The notes under the pieces are model-generated. The model searched no databases, was not told the DNA's origin, and saw only the letters and a program-made list of their open reading frames with translations. The translations under genes were made by a program, and so were the position numbers. From Polytrichum commune (Eukaryota; Streptophyta; Polytrichopsida; Polytrichales; Polytrichaceae), in assembly GCA_950295325.1 (NCBI GenBank), contig OX485806.1, positions 34,226,001 through 34,290,000 of the forward strand: a DNA stretch of 64,000 nt. The letters are read 5' to 3'. Shown here piece by piece: positions 1-12,600 of this stretch (positions within the stretch are counted from its first letter, which is position 1; the number at the start of each line of letters is the position of its first letter).

Positions 1-1094
1 TGTCTTCGAATTTCACATTTAAGTTAAGGATGTCCCATAAATTATAATACGTTGTAGGGATTTCTAAATGTAACAACCTACACCATGGACTTTCTTTGAG
101 AGTTTAAATAACAAAGCAACAATTGGCTCTGACATTAGCAATATCAAGTACGTAAAAGAACAACATGCATGTCTACTTTTGGCACATGTAGGCAATGTTC
201 AATATTGAAGTCTTCAACACCTGTCAAATGCCATTTTGGCCGTCAAATAAGGGTTTTTTTGGGCACTTCACAAAAATGTGCTCTGCAAAGTTTCCACCCT
301 TCACAGTGAAGACCTCTCCAAAAACTCCATGTCACAAAATACAATGGCTGCAATTTGCAAATAGAAACATAGTTGGACTCTAATCTTGTCACTCTAGCAG
401 ACATTTCCAAATCCCAATGAATCTTGCAATTTTGACTCTACAACTTCGACTCGGCACTAACTACAACTTTTGCCTAGCAAGCACAACTACATGTGAATGT
501 GAATTTTCCAAACAAAATTGGGTGAAGAGTGATCACAAAAGTCGATTGAAACTTGAAACATTGGATGCATTGATGCAAGTGTCATTACACAATCTTCCGA
601 TGGAAAATATGAATTTGGCTAGAATTTTTGACACTTGAAAATTGACCAAAAACCATAGGGCTTTGCCTGTGGAGTTGGATGATGATTAAGTGCATTATGT
701 AGAGAATCTAAATAATTTGAGTGCATCATTTTATTGCATGTACTTCTTTCATATAGCGAGACACCATATCATTTTCATATTCAATACAAAACGGCCAATA
801 TCAAGTAGTTTTTTTTTTAGAGAAGTGTTGCAAAAAAGTTTGAAAGTTTGAATGAGGTGTGATTATTTTGAAGCCCTCCACATTGAAATGCATGTGTGCA
901 CTTCAAACTTTAACACTTGGATAAATTAGAGAGTGGAAATTAGTTGGTTACTGTCCAATTAGCCGAGGTTGTCAGTCACTAATTTAAGAGGTAGTCAATC
1001 AGAGCGGTGGCTAAGATTACCGGAGGAAGGCACTATTAGGACCATTGGGCTTTAGAGGGATAATTATTTAACAAAACTCTAAGGACATCTTAAT
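1..1094. other. Intergenic, no gene recognised
   Basis: AT-rich DNA with only short open frames (under 75 codons) that show no recognisable domain, codon bias or splice-linked partner. I see no inverted-repeat element with clear ends here. Confidence 0.5.
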
Positions 1095-1267
1095 AACAAT
1101 ATTAAGAAGTGTACATATGTTCATGTGGGCCTTGTGAATATAGTCATGGTATGCCCCAACCTAGTGCAGATTTAGACTTAATCTAAGTCTCCTACCACTA
1201 GGTTGGGGCATCTCATGGTTATATTCACAGGGCCCACATGAACGAATGCATATTGCTTAATAATGTT
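1095..1267. repeat. Long foldback (about 72-bp arms), MITE-like or hairpin precursor
   Basis: The arm at 1095-1166 pairs with 1197-1267. Both arms carry the same ordered words in opposite orientation (TTCATGTGGGCC, GTGAATAT, TGCCCCAACCTAGTG). The loop region contains a further perfect small stem, AGACTTA at 1174-1180 with TAAGTCT at 1184-1190. No convincing target-site duplication was seen. It could be a MITE or a transcribed hairpin; sequence alone does not decide. Confidence 0.7.
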
Positions 1268-1737
1268 ATGTTACCAGTATGGTACAAGGCATACTAGATA
1301 TAAGGTGGGTACCAATAGTATGATAAGCAGATGAATGTAACTTTGTCATGCGGGAAACCACGGTAACAAAAACCGTACATTGGGAAGCAATACTAAAAGC
1401 ATCCCCACCAGATCAGGTACACGCCAAATAGAGTATATAATATTTGATACCTTTGGGGAGCCCTCCATCTTGGGCGGGGCAGCTCATCTTGAGTCAAAGC
1501 CCACCAAAGCCTAGGCATACCCCCGGTATAAATAAGAAGCAATCAATAAGACAACGACACCTATTATCTGACATGGGATAAAGTAGGATATCGGAGTATC
1601 TGATATTAAAGTAATCTCTTGGCGGGCCGTTATATGAACCATTTATGGCGGGGGAAAGTCTTTAATATACCCGGGCCAGTTCTAAATTATGGGGGACCGG
1701 ACATTGGTGGGGCTCAATTTATGCCGGTACCGCCACC
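1268..1737. other. Intergenic, nothing recognised
   Basis: No open frame with recognisable content and no repeat with clear ends. The stretch ends at the TAA target site of the Harbinger-like element that follows. Confidence 0.4.
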
Positions 1738-2192
1738 TAAGGGGCGGTTTACACTATGGACCATGAAGTTGGACCAGGGCTCTAAAAGGCAGCTGATTGG
1801 TTGTTGAAGTTCTCCCGGGACAACTTCGGTTTACATTAAGGAAAAAATGGCAGAGGGACCATGGAGGTCGAGGTCCCCAAAACATAATTTTTAAGGCCTA
1901 ATAAATGCACTGACATGGTCCAACGGGTTTTGCGTTGAGAGAGGCAAGAGAGGTGGTCTGGTAGGAAAAGGCAAGAGCCCATGTCAGAGAAACACCATTT
2001 CAATCATTTTTAAATGAATCTACCTTTTAAGCACCTTAATTATACCATAGCCCATGAGACATACCAGCACTACCTTGCCCTACCCCTTAAACCGGCTCAC
2101 ACGTGTTTCACCAAACAACGCGGGACATCTAGAATTCAAGTGCAGATTTGTTTTTTTGGTCTACCAAATGTAATGTTTGGAATTTTGGGACT

Positions 2193-2245
2193 TGTAATAT
2201 ACCGTTGGAAAGGTCTTGAAAATACCTTTCCAACGGTATATTACA
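2193..2245. repeat. Perfect 22-bp hairpin
   Basis: Bases 2193-2214 are the exact reverse complement of 2224-2245, with a 9-nt loop at 2215-2223. It lies inside the Harbinger-like element but is not part of its ends. A 22-nt uninterrupted stem is the size of a small-RNA duplex, but no known miRNA sequence was recognised. Confidence 0.85.
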
Positions 2246-2302
2246 CACCCCAATATGCTTACAAAATGAAGTTGAAAAAGAAAAAAGAAAAATCTGTAGT
2301 GG

Positions 2303-2455
2303 TTTAGTGATTGTAGATCAGGGTAGTCAAAAGAAGTGCAATGGGAAATCTTCTAACATTAATTATCAAAGAATTGAAAATTAGTGTTGAGCAAGGTAGG
2401 GTGGTAACGACATTAAATTTAATCAAACACTAAATATCCTATTTAGTGTAGTGAC
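2303..2455 (-). repeat. CACTA-like repeat fragment, nested in the Harbinger-like element
   Basis: In reverse complement it begins CACTACACTAAATAGGAT and then follows the same order of words as 15325-15450 (ACCCTACCxTGCTCAACACTAATTT, then TTAxTGTTAGAAGAT). The two are diverged copies of one family. Coding capacity is absent. Confidence 0.6.
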
Positions 2456-2942
2456 AACACAAGGTACATGTCACATGTAAATTACATTGAGCATGTACAA
2501 ATTAAATTGCTCATTTTATTTTATTTAAAAAAATTGTTGTGAGAAGATTTGCAAGCCACATCTTTGACACATTTAACAAGAAGTGAAGACAAGTGAAGCC
2601 CAAGAGAAGACAAGGAATGATCAAACTTAATTTTTTTTTTCAAAATTGCCCTTTTTGGGCATGTATTAAAAAAATCAGCACCTTCACTTTTTGGTGTGTG
2701 GTCATTCCTCTTGGTCCACATTCGGTTTACACCTAGTGAGGGGCCCATGAACCATGAAAACTAATATTTTAGTAACTCGGACCATGGAAGTCGTCCCATG
2801 AAGTCGTCCCACGCAAAATAGGCCTCTTACGTGGGACGACTTCATGGTCCATAGTGTAAACCGCCCCTAAGAACCCAGGATGCCCGATTTTTGGCGTTGG
2901 CATGCCCCATGCCCGGTCTGATGGGGACGCTCTAACCAAGTA

Positions 2943-3329
2943 CACTAAATAGTCTTGTTAATGTGGGTGGGAAACTAACATGGAAATAATTAACGTAGGT
3001 CATGATGATTTCTAATCAAGGTGGAATTAACGTGGTTCTAAGACCCCGGGTATTTCCCCTAAGTTTTCATGAAGTTTTTTGACCAACACATCGAATATTA
3101 GTTTCATGGCAAAAGTAACACAACATAAAAGAATCACCCACATGAATTCTCTAGGAAATTTTGAAAAAAGAAGTTAATGCAGTCCACGTTGAGTCTCTAC
3201 TAGTTCCATACAAATTTAGCATGGGTTGAAACTTAATGAGGCCCACATTAATCACCATTATGAGAATTAGTGTGGGCTCTAAAGAATTACTATAATCCAC
3301 AATATTAGGACTATTTAGTGTAGTTGACG
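2943..3329. mobile_element. Short element with CACTAAATAGTC ends and a 9-bp flanking repeat
   Basis: CACTAAATAGTC at 2943-2954 is matched by its exact reverse complement at 3309-3320. The segment is bracketed by the direct repeat AACCAAGTA (2934-2942 and 3330-3338). Nine bases is the target-duplication length of Mutator-like elements, but the right end carries nine extra bases beyond the inverted repeat, so the superfamily is uncertain. Confidence 0.55.
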
Positions 3330-3606
3330 AACCAAGTAGCAGTATAGTGGGGCAAGAACAACCGGTTTTACCATAGGTTAAAATAAAAGGCTCATTTAAA
3401 CTTGTCCAAAAGAGCCTCCACCTCCACTATTGTGGTGTAGGGGACCCTACGATAACACATAGTATCGCATGCAACATGCAAAGTCCCATAACTATACAAA
3501 ACATCACATGAGTGGTCGGTGGCTTCCAACACTTCCCACTCGTGCGGGAGATTTTTGGGGCATAATTTAGTTGGTCAAGATCCTAGTGTTTCCAAGTGCA
3601 ACCGAT

Positions 3607-4090
3607 TACACCCTAAACTCCGTAATATCAACCTCCATAATGTCACTCACGCTCTATATATCCCGAAACCCTAGAGAACGGATGTTTGTAGTTCAAATCT
3701 CACTCCTTATTGTCACATTCCTCTCCCTTATATCACAAATTTTGTCATTAATGCAAACCACCCAAGAAGTCAACCCACACCTTTGCATTGCATCACGTGT
3801 CAATATGTGGAGTGTCACCTTCTTATTCTTATTCTTCTTCTTATTCTCCTTATGCCACTTGTTGAATGTAGGTGCATGCATATGCTACATCACCCGGGAA
3901 GGCCAAGTGGAGTGGACCACACCACACCACACACCACACCATTAAAATGTTGCACTTTGTGTTATTCCATAGTGTCACATGCTACACTGATTCTATAGTA
4001 TCACGTATCCATCATAACTCTACAAAACTCCATAATATCACGTGCACTTTGGTTGCCACAAAGGTGTGATACTACGGAGTTTAGAGTGTA
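3607..4090. mobile_element. 484-bp element with TACACCCTAAACTCCG ends
   Basis: The left end TACACCCTAAACTCCGTAAT pairs with the right end, whose reverse complement starts TACACTCTAAACTCCGTAGT, giving about 24 bp with few mismatches. The word CTCCATAATATCACGTG is repeated inside. A diverged partial copy lies in opposite orientation near 22.1-22.37 kb. The overlapping open frames inside are low-complexity and do not look coding. Confidence 0.65.
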
Positions 4091-4600
4091 CATGTTGTGA
4101 CGATCTTTATGAATTTTGGGCATGGGATCCTCTACAGTTGCATCCAGTGAATGGGCAGAACCGGACTGGCCGCTAGTTACAGATGAACCGGTTGAAGTTC
4201 AAGACTTCAGGAAATTCACCCATCATTTTGGAGGAATTTATAGAATATTCTGCAAATTAATGAAGAAAAACGGAGAGATGTGAACATGTAACCGGTTGGA
4301 CTTAGGAAACACGAGGATCTCGACCCGGTGATGCTCAAAATCCTCCCCGATCACTGGCTGCATCATGTGTGGGGAATCCTATAGGTAATTTTTGTCGGTG
4401 TACATTCTTCAAGTTTCTTATGACAGGCCGGCCCGAGGGGAGTAGTGTCTATTCGCGGGTGGGAATACAAGGTGGATCTCTACGCCGCGTGAGCGACGTG
4501 GCGGCTTTCCAGGCAACCTATTTTCGTTTGAGGAATCCGTAGATACACTCAAAAGTTCATCCTACATACTCTATAAGTAGTAGGCCAACTTTGGAGAAGC
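4091..4600. other. Intergenic; possible promoter near 4570
   Basis: No open frame of note. CTCTATAAGTAG near 4569-4580 resembles a plant TATA box. It lies just upstream of exon-like sequence, so it could be the promoter of the unidentified transcription unit at 4.6-5.75 kb. This is position and motif only. Confidence 0.25.
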
Positions 4601-5745
4601 AAGAATCTCGTTCCTTTCAAGTCTTCAAGTTGTGGATGGAGATGCAAAGTGACTTCCGCTATGCTGTTCATCTTTTCACAAAGTTCAACAGATTCTGTTC
4701 GATGGGGTCTCCTGAACGAGAAGTTTTGACACAGGAGTAAATTGGATTGTGATCTTCCACTTTGGATTCCGGAGAATCAATCCACTCTGCAAGTTTTACT
4801 TTGATTCTGTCCCGGGTTTCCGGAAGCCCACATATAAATTTTAATCAATCGGTCATTGCAATTGATGCTGACGATGATACTACACAGATTATATATTCCA
4901 TTGAGTGCACGTGGTACTTTAAATTCCAGAAACACGCATTATTAATCCGTAGGTAATATGGTTCGGAGTAAAAATTTCTTACAGTTGGCCGTCCCTTCTG
5001 GATCGGATGAAATCTGAAAAGTTACATCGAAGGTCTGCAAGAATCGGGGCGTTCCTTTTGACTTTTTTGGAATTGTAGATGCAAAGCTTAAGCGACTTTC
5101 TGCGCTTGTTCATCTTTCAAATTCAACAGATTCTGTTTGGGCTCCTGAACCTTCCACTCCATACAGTACTGTAGCTAATTTGGTAAGTACGAAGTAGAGT
5201 TTGTTTTGTGTACTATACTGATTATGTTTGTTTTGTAGCATCCGTGTTTCAAACTGCAATTACAGTGAAGTTATTTTGGAAGGGTTGAAACTTCAAGCAG
5301 GAAGCTGCTGGCGAGCTCCTGAGCTCGACGACCAGTCTCCGTCCATTGAGTTCTGAGTTTTGACCATGCAATCCAAATGCTGATGATGATTGGACATTCA
5401 TCACACATTTTTTATGTGTAAAATGAGTTAAGTGAAAATGGCATCATGATGTCACTTATTACTGCACATCATCAACCTTCACCATTCGATAGCAGGTCGC
5501 TGGGCTCCCGATGATTTCGCGTTCAAACATCCAACTTCAAAACGTACTCGCGGCTGACTTGGAAGAAGGATGTGCGGTCGAACTTGTTCGAGCATTTGAG
5601 GACCACAAATATGTAGATGTTTCCATATTCCCTGACACCCTTTATTTGGCCTTGACGATTCTGCAGGCAGCTTGGAGGAAATCTTCCGAAAGCCTGCAAT
5701 GCTCTGGATCAGTCTGTTTCTTCCAACTTCCTCCTATATAGCATC
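4601..5745 (+). pseudogene. Exon-like segments of an unidentified gene, probably degraded
   Basis: Two stretches read like protein exons. About 5034-5180 encodes a 47-residue run without stops that includes RGVPFDFFGIVDAKLKRLSA; it ends at TTG before GTAAGT, a good donor. About 5496-5680 follows an AG acceptor (TAGCAG) and encodes a run including ADLEEGCAVELVRAFEDHKY. I could not connect them into one start-to-stop frame and I do not recognise the family. A degenerate copy of the first segment lies at about 4640-4720: the same ATGCAAAG, TTCAACAGATTCTGTT and CTCCTGAAC words, but with stops. This suggests a duplicated and decaying exon. It could equally be a live fast-evolving gene with unrecognised exons, or a non-coding transcript. 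Confidence 0.35.
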
Positions 5746-6655
5746 CTCTAATTTCCATGCGACCTGTTTGTGCAAATATTTGGTCCTGTTAGGTCGGTGT
5801 CTTTTTGTTGCGGAGCATTTTGAGTTTGGGGGTTTTGTTTGAGATTGGGGAAGAGAGTCTGCCCTTTGTGGCAAGAGTTGACAAGATTAACTCTTGAGTT
5901 AGGAAGGATTTCTTGGAAATTGCGATCTACTTTGACGGGTTCTCCTTGACTCCGTTATTGTATTGCAAACCTTTGACTTGTTCGCCGAAGAGAGTGTTTT
6001 TGGTTTGGCACAAGAGGAGAATAGGCCACGGTAGAAGTAGGCAGTGGTGGCTTTTTGTGCAATCTCTTCTCCAATCCTGTTACTACTTTGAATCGAGGAT
6101 CGTCACAAATTACGGACCAGGGGTGATTTTGCGTTCATTTCGGTTTGTTATAATAGAAGGTCTCAAAGTCGGAAGCGTCGTCGTCCCAAACCGTTGTGGT
6201 CAGGACACACTTTCCTTAGTGAAGTTGTTGGGTGGACGTGGGCAGCACTTCTCCGGTCTGAAGATGTCATCTTTCGGACAAAATGATATGTAAAAGAGCC
6301 ATATTTGGACGCATTCGATCTTCTTCCTATCCTCTATTCCTGCAACATTCGAGGTGTTCGATCTGTAGGGTGTCATCGGAAGATCCCACAATTTTTACAG
6401 AACCGACAAAACTTGAAATTGTGGCTTAACCACAAGATGATACGATAAACTTTCTTTTGAGAAGTAGTTGATCCTTTTGAGGTTCCATTCTCTGTTGTTG
6501 TTGCTGCTGCTGTAGCATTCGAGCTATTCGATTGTAGGCTTTGAATTTTTTCATTTCGAAGTGTTGGTTAAGCACTCGATGAACGGAAGCTTGGACACGT
6601 GATCCTCTACTTACCGAAGCTTGAATCATCTCAATAGAACTCACATGAGGGACAA
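5746..6655. promoter_or_regulatory. Upstream region and probable 5' leader of the acyltransferase gene
   Basis: About 900 bp precede the ATG at 6656. The part just before it has a short GTT/CTG-rich run (6495-6520). No certain TATA box or leader intron was identified. Open frames here on both strands (for example 5913-6293 + and 6426-6836 -) lack recognisable domains and are taken as chance frames. Confidence 0.35.
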
Positions 6656-9600
6656 ATGGCAATGGTGGATAGTCGAATCCCTCTGTTACCATCGCACCAC
6701 TACTTCGATCACCGGACCGAATACGACAACAACGTAATCCACATCGGTAAAAAATCCCACACAGATTCAGATCCTTACACCAATGGGTTCCACAAAGATG
6801 ACGAGGTCTGCATACGGATCTCGAAGGATTCCTCACCTCCCAGCCTCGAAGAAGACGAAGATTGGACGATCGAAGAAGCTCACGGCGGAGGAGGGGAAGA
6901 TTCTGGGGACATTTTGCGAATGCAGAAATTGGTCGACAGTTTGGTCTCGAATGTTCCGAGTCTGGGAAAGCCTTCTTCTATTGATCCCTTTGTGAACAGG
7001 ACGCCTTCGATTTCCGGGGTTTATGAGTGGGTCAAGACAATTTTGTTGCTGCCGTTGCTGGTTGTGCGGGTGGTGGCGGTGGTAGTTGTGATGATGGTGG
7101 GATTTGTTGCCACCAAAACCGCATTGGCAGGGTGGGAGACGGAGAATCAGTCGAATTTTCTTCCGAGATGGAGGCGTGGGCTCATGGGTGTCACTCGACT
7201 TTGTGGTCGGTCGCTACTCTTCTGTTGCGGGTAAGTTGAGTTGAGTTCGGTTCATCGAAGTAAGAGTCTTAGCAAGAGAAACAAGATTTTAGGGAGAGTC
7301 TGTGGGTTTTTGGAATGATTTGTGGGTTTGGTTGTCTTGTTTATTGGGTCCCCTCTTATTAATTTGAGAAAACAACGTCCATGCACAAGATTCACGAAGG
7401 AGGAGTTGTGGGTATTGTGTGTTTAATTGGCTTGTTTTGTTAGGTCCCCTATAATTCATTCGCACTTAACTAGTACCGCCTCCTCTCCCATGCCAAAAAC
7501 ATCTAGCAAATGGAAAAAAACTAAGGATCCGCGTCATGAAGAAGAAGAAAAAGAAATGGAGTATTTCTCGGCCACATGGCTTGAAGTGCACCATTGTGAT
7601 TTTACAAGTGCAAATCAGAAGTCCACTTTGAAGAAGGTTGCTCTCTTCTCTTATATATCTGCACACAACCGCGTTCGATTCTTCCATTCTCAAGCAGCTA
7701 AGCATCCAAGTGTGGTTGCGGTGATTGACCTACTTGAGAGTCGTTTTTCAAGCTTTGTTACCTGCAAGTGTTACATCCTCCTCCTGGTGAATCTCATGGT
7801 TTAATGAATCGACAATCAATACAATACGAGATTTTTTGTTTATTTTCCCCGCTCCTAGTGTCACTTGAAAACAATACCATCTCACATTGGGACACCCTAT
7901 ACATACTTGTATTCCTCACAAAAAGACTTGGCAAGGAAGGAAAAAAAATAGGGTTTGGAACAAGGGTTTTAGGGAAGATTAGTGGGGCTCACAATGGGTT
8001 TTTTTTTGAGGTTGTGGCAGGTTTCACTGGATTCGTCGCATTGGGAGACCAGCCCGCAAGGAGGTGGCCCCAATTGTGGTGTCCAACCACGTTTCCTTCA
8101 TCGACCCCATTTTCTACTTCTACGAGCTTTTCCCGAGCATTGTCAGCTCCAAGTCCCACGACAGCATTCCCCTGGCCGGCACCGTCATTCGCTCAATGCA
8201 GGTGAAGTCAAAGAAAGAAAGAAAGAATCAATCAGTCTCCTCAAACACCATCTCAGCATTCTTGAAGTCTTGCAATTTGCACGAAGGAGGAGAATTAGGC
8301 TTTCGTGTTCTGACCATACCGTTGCTTCCAATTCCTTTGTGGTGTAGGTCATTCCTGTGGACAGATTGTCCGCGGACTCGAGGAAGAATGCAACGATCGA
8401 GATCCAAGTAAATTGTCTCGCTCACCTACTGAATGGTCTGCTTCTGTTATTGGAAATCTTCACCATGTTCGGATGACATTCACCTCTGCTTCCAATCAAT
8501 AGCACACCCTCATTATCAATATCTCATAAATCTTTAGAGAGGAAATTCTATACAGGTGTCATATCATATCATTGGAAAGATGACTCCATATAATCAAACA
8601 GGTTAAATTATACCTACGCTTTCTTCCTTCCTTCCTCTCCTCCTTCCTTGCAATTCTGTCCACTTCTCTCTCTCCCTCACTTCCTTCTTACCTTGTGCAT
8701 TCATGGGGTCTTCCCTTGGTCTCACAAACATTGTGTTCAGGTAAGACCCCATGAATAGAACTTATAAGTTCCATGATAATAGAGTTCACCTTTAATTCCA
8801 CCGGAGTTTTGAGTCAGGAGTTGTTGTTTTGCATTTAACACTTTCCATGTTGGGTAAGTTTTTGGTGGATGCTTGGAGTCGGTGTGAAAGTGTGAGCGAA
8901 GAATTATCTATATCGATTCATTGAGGGCCAAGTATTTTTTGCATAGGAATAGGTGCTATAATGCGTTTGGCCCTAATGAACTGATATAGAATGTTCTTTG
9001 ATCAAACCTCCAAGCATGCACCGGAAACTTAATGCACGTGCAAAGTATGATATGCAAAACAACCAACTCTGGTCGAATTTAAGGATATGTCTAATGAGTA
9101 CATGTTGCAAGAAAACAAAAAAGAGGCATGCAAGAAACGAATAAATAACCAAGGAAAACAAATGGCAAGGAAAAAAGTACTATTTAACACAAGAAACACT
9201 ACATTGACGGCCTTGGTTGTTCAGATGTAATGAGCAACCATTTTTGAAAGGAAAAGACAGAAGCCCTCAAACTTCAAAAATTTGTAAGATTTTCTTTTTT
9301 TAATAATTAAAACCCTAATAATACAAACTGTCGATTGGATCACTCTCCACAGTGGAATGTTTTAAGTTTTTGTTTCTAATTTGAACTGGTTTCTACTGCA
9401 GAGAAGGGCAGCTAGCCAGGACTTCCCTCTGGTGTTCTTGTTTCCTGAGGGCACAACAACAAATGGCAGGGCACTGATCTCATTCAAGCTGGGTGCATTT
9501 GTTCCTGGGTTTCCTGTCCAACCAGTGGTTGTTCGATACCCCTTCGTCCACCTCGATGTCTCCTGGTAAGCTCATCCTCATCTCCGAACTGAATTGACCT

Positions 9601-12600
9601 ATGCTTTATTTCTTCATATCCACAATATAAACAACCTCATCTTCATGAACCTTTTGGATAATGCTTTATGAAGACTTCCAAGAAAGAAGGGGTAGAGAGA
9701 TTATGATCCGACAGTTGTAAAGAAATGAATTCAACATCAACAGGAAGCACTAAAAGTGCACAGTGATGATGTCTATGCAGGGGTGATATTTCGGGGGCGA
9801 AACTGTTGTTCCGAATGCTCACGCAATTCAACAACTTCATGGAGGTATCTACCGGCTTTCTCTTTTATCATTGAGCTGACCACTTCCCACAGTTATTGAT
9901 CTCCTTTTGATATCCAAGCAAGTGTAAATATCTGCTAACTCTCCTTGTATTCGTGATGTCTTGTCCATCAAAGTCAGGAATAACTTCAAGACTAAGATTC
10001 TCTCCTCTTTTTAACAGGTTGAGTATTTACCAGTGGTTTATCCATCTACAAGAGAGCAAGGGAATCCTGTTGAGTTTGCTGAACGGGTGAGTTTCTCTTG
10101 CCGCTAATCCTGAACTTGATGTGTTTTTTTGAGAAAAAATTCCATGTGCATCTGTATAATTCTTGGTGAACTACCACCAAGAATCCAACAGCATTATGAA
10201 TGGTGGTTGTTGCATCCAAGACATTCATTGATCAAATGAATGGTCGGATCTGTAATTGACTTGCATCACCCTGATATGTGCATCAGGTTAGGTTCGAAAT
10301 GGCGCAGGCTCTGTGTGTGCCCGAAACAGAGCACACATATGAGGACCTTATGCTGTCTGTGGTGGCCCAGAACTTGAAGATGGTGAGCATTTATCTCCTG
10401 ACACACTTTGAGCATTCAGTGAACAAAGCTGAATGTTTTTTCCCCTAAGCAATACTCAGAAGTTTCAACAGTGAGTGTAGAAGAGATGGAACTTTGGCTC
10501 CTAGGGTGAATAGATTTGATCCCAGAGACCTGAACATTAACAAATATGGTCATTCTGTGTGTGAATAGCAGAGTTCACCAGCAAGCTTTATGGTGGAGAT
10601 GGGAAGACTTGAAAAGGTGAGCATCTAGTCAGTCATACCCAAACTGCACTACTAATTACTTTTTCCTGTTTTGAGAATTCTCTAAAGCAACCAGCAAGCA
10701 CTTCAAGGGTTTTGTAATAGTCCAACATCAGCGAGTTTTCAATGTAGTCTCTTATTCTTTTGTAGAAGGTTTTCAGACTTCTTAGATTGCAAAGGTGATC
10801 AGATTCACAAGTATCTCCAAGCAGTGTGCATTCAAAATCGTGTGAAAGGAGATGGGTTAGCACACAAATTCATCTTAGAAATGATCTTAATTTATGTGTG
10901 TGGTGGGACTTGTATGTTCTTAACAGTTACATCTAGATGTCTGAAATGTAGATTGGGTTCCAGGAAATCACTGATTAGAGAGAATCGTGGAGGTACCTAC
11001 TAAAATTCAAGAGATATTGCTCAATTGGCAATACCATTGTTTCATTTTACTAGATAGTAGAAACCATCCTTGAAGCCATTAGTGGAAAGTATCTAGTGTG
11101 ATTCATTTTGCATGAGTTGTGAGATTGATTTGCCAACATTGTTTTTTGGATGCAGCTACTAAACCTCAAGGGAGGGGAGGTGAAGAACTATCTAGAGAAA
11201 TTTGCTTCTATGGACCCAACACACAGGTTGATATTATTCTGGCATTACCTGAGTGAATGTTCTTAAAGCACTGCATTATGAAGTTTGCTGTTCCAGAGCA
11301 TTGGATCACTTGAAGATGGAAACGGAATATTGGTAAAGTTTGCTTCAACAGGGTTTAAGATGTGAAGTAATTTCTTCTTGCACTTACTCAAACTTGCTCA
11401 CTTGTTTGGACAGTGGGACCGTAAGCATGGACCAATTCCTTAATTTTCACCATTTGCCAAGATGCTGGATTATTGAAAAGGTATTTTGGTCCTATCATCA
11501 GTTTCAGTTAACTTGCAATCAACTTCAAGAGGCTATGTAGTATCATGATTTCTTGTATTCATGCAAGTGCCTGTTTTGCAAAATAAGTTCCAGCTTCCTA
11601 ATTTCCAGCTCTCCCATTCTGGTTATGTGGTCTGCCATGAAGCAGTTTCTCCACATTTCCAGTCCCATATAGCTCGTAATGTACTTCCAACACTACAAGG
11701 TGAGCCTGCTGTTGCTAAACTATCATCCTTTCTGCTTCAGATATTTCAACTCTTTGACAAATCTGGACGAGGATGTTTTACCTTTCGAGAGGTATATACA
11801 CTACTTGACATAATATTACTTTTTTTTTCTCCCAAATCTGTTGCTATCAATATCAAGAACCTTGTGCCAAGTCTCTGATACTTTTTTCAAGCAAGGTTGT
11901 GTTATGAGAGGGAAACATTTACGGAGACTGATTTTGTGGTGTGCGTCAATATGTTCAGCTTGTAGCAGTGTTGGGATCCATTTCTAAGGATACAAATTTT
12001 GAATGCCGAATGAAATCAGCCTACAATGCATGCTGTCTTCAGAACGAGGACACTATCACCCCTACAGCAGTATGTTGTACCCATTTAATCCTCCAATTCT
12101 GGTGCTAAATTGCCCTGTGTTAAATTAGAGGTATCTAGTGCACAATTAGGACTTCTGCACAATTAGTGCAAAATATAACTCTACATTTTCCTCAGTAGAT
12201 ACATTGAATGAGGTTTCACTGCCAAAAATTTGTATTAATAACCAACAATAAATCAATGTTTTCTGGTTATAACACTAGCTTTGTGGATTTAGAGTGATAA
12301 ATACCCTGCAACACAGCAAGGTTGTTACAAGTCTAGATGAGGACCCACAAAAGTATAATTGGAAGGACAAAAAAAGGTCCTATCATTGGGTGGGTAAGGG
12401 GTTCAAGACCTGCTCATTGAATGTATGTGTTGAGTGTTGCAGTTGGAGCAATGCTTGTACTTGAGTATGCCATCCATCTCCAGCTCCAAGGTACGTTGTA
12501 ATCTTTGATCCATCCATCATGCAAGGATTTTAGGGATTTTGAACTCTTTAAGTTGCACATTGGAAAACAGTGTTTACGAAATGGGGTTTGTTAGGCCAAG

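Larger units (their letters stand above)
1741..2867. mobile_element. Harbinger-like non-autonomous transposon, copy 1 (1127 bp)
   Basis: Perfect terminal inverted repeats of about 29 bp begin GGGGCGGTTTACACTATGGA. They are flanked on both sides by TAA (1738-1740 and 2868-2870), the 3-bp TWA target duplication typical of PIF/Harbinger elements. There is no transposase. Subterminal blocks (an ACTTCGGTTTACA motif and a GGTCCCCAAAA block) recur in copies at 21.4-22.0 and 28.0-28.6 kb. It contains a nested CACTA-like fragment and a perfect hairpin, listed separately. The superfamily call rests on the target site and the element's form. Confidence 0.85.

Noticed and set aside
6426-6836. 136-codon minus-strand frame before and over the acyltransferase start
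   Set aside because: It overlaps the supported first exon in antisense, contains a poly-Gln run from a CTG/GTT tract, and has no recognisable domain.
7427-7804. 125-codon plus-strand frame in acyltransferase intron 1
   Set aside because: It reads through an intron required by the exon 1-exon 2 protein junction and has no similarity I recognise. At most it is an alternative exon.
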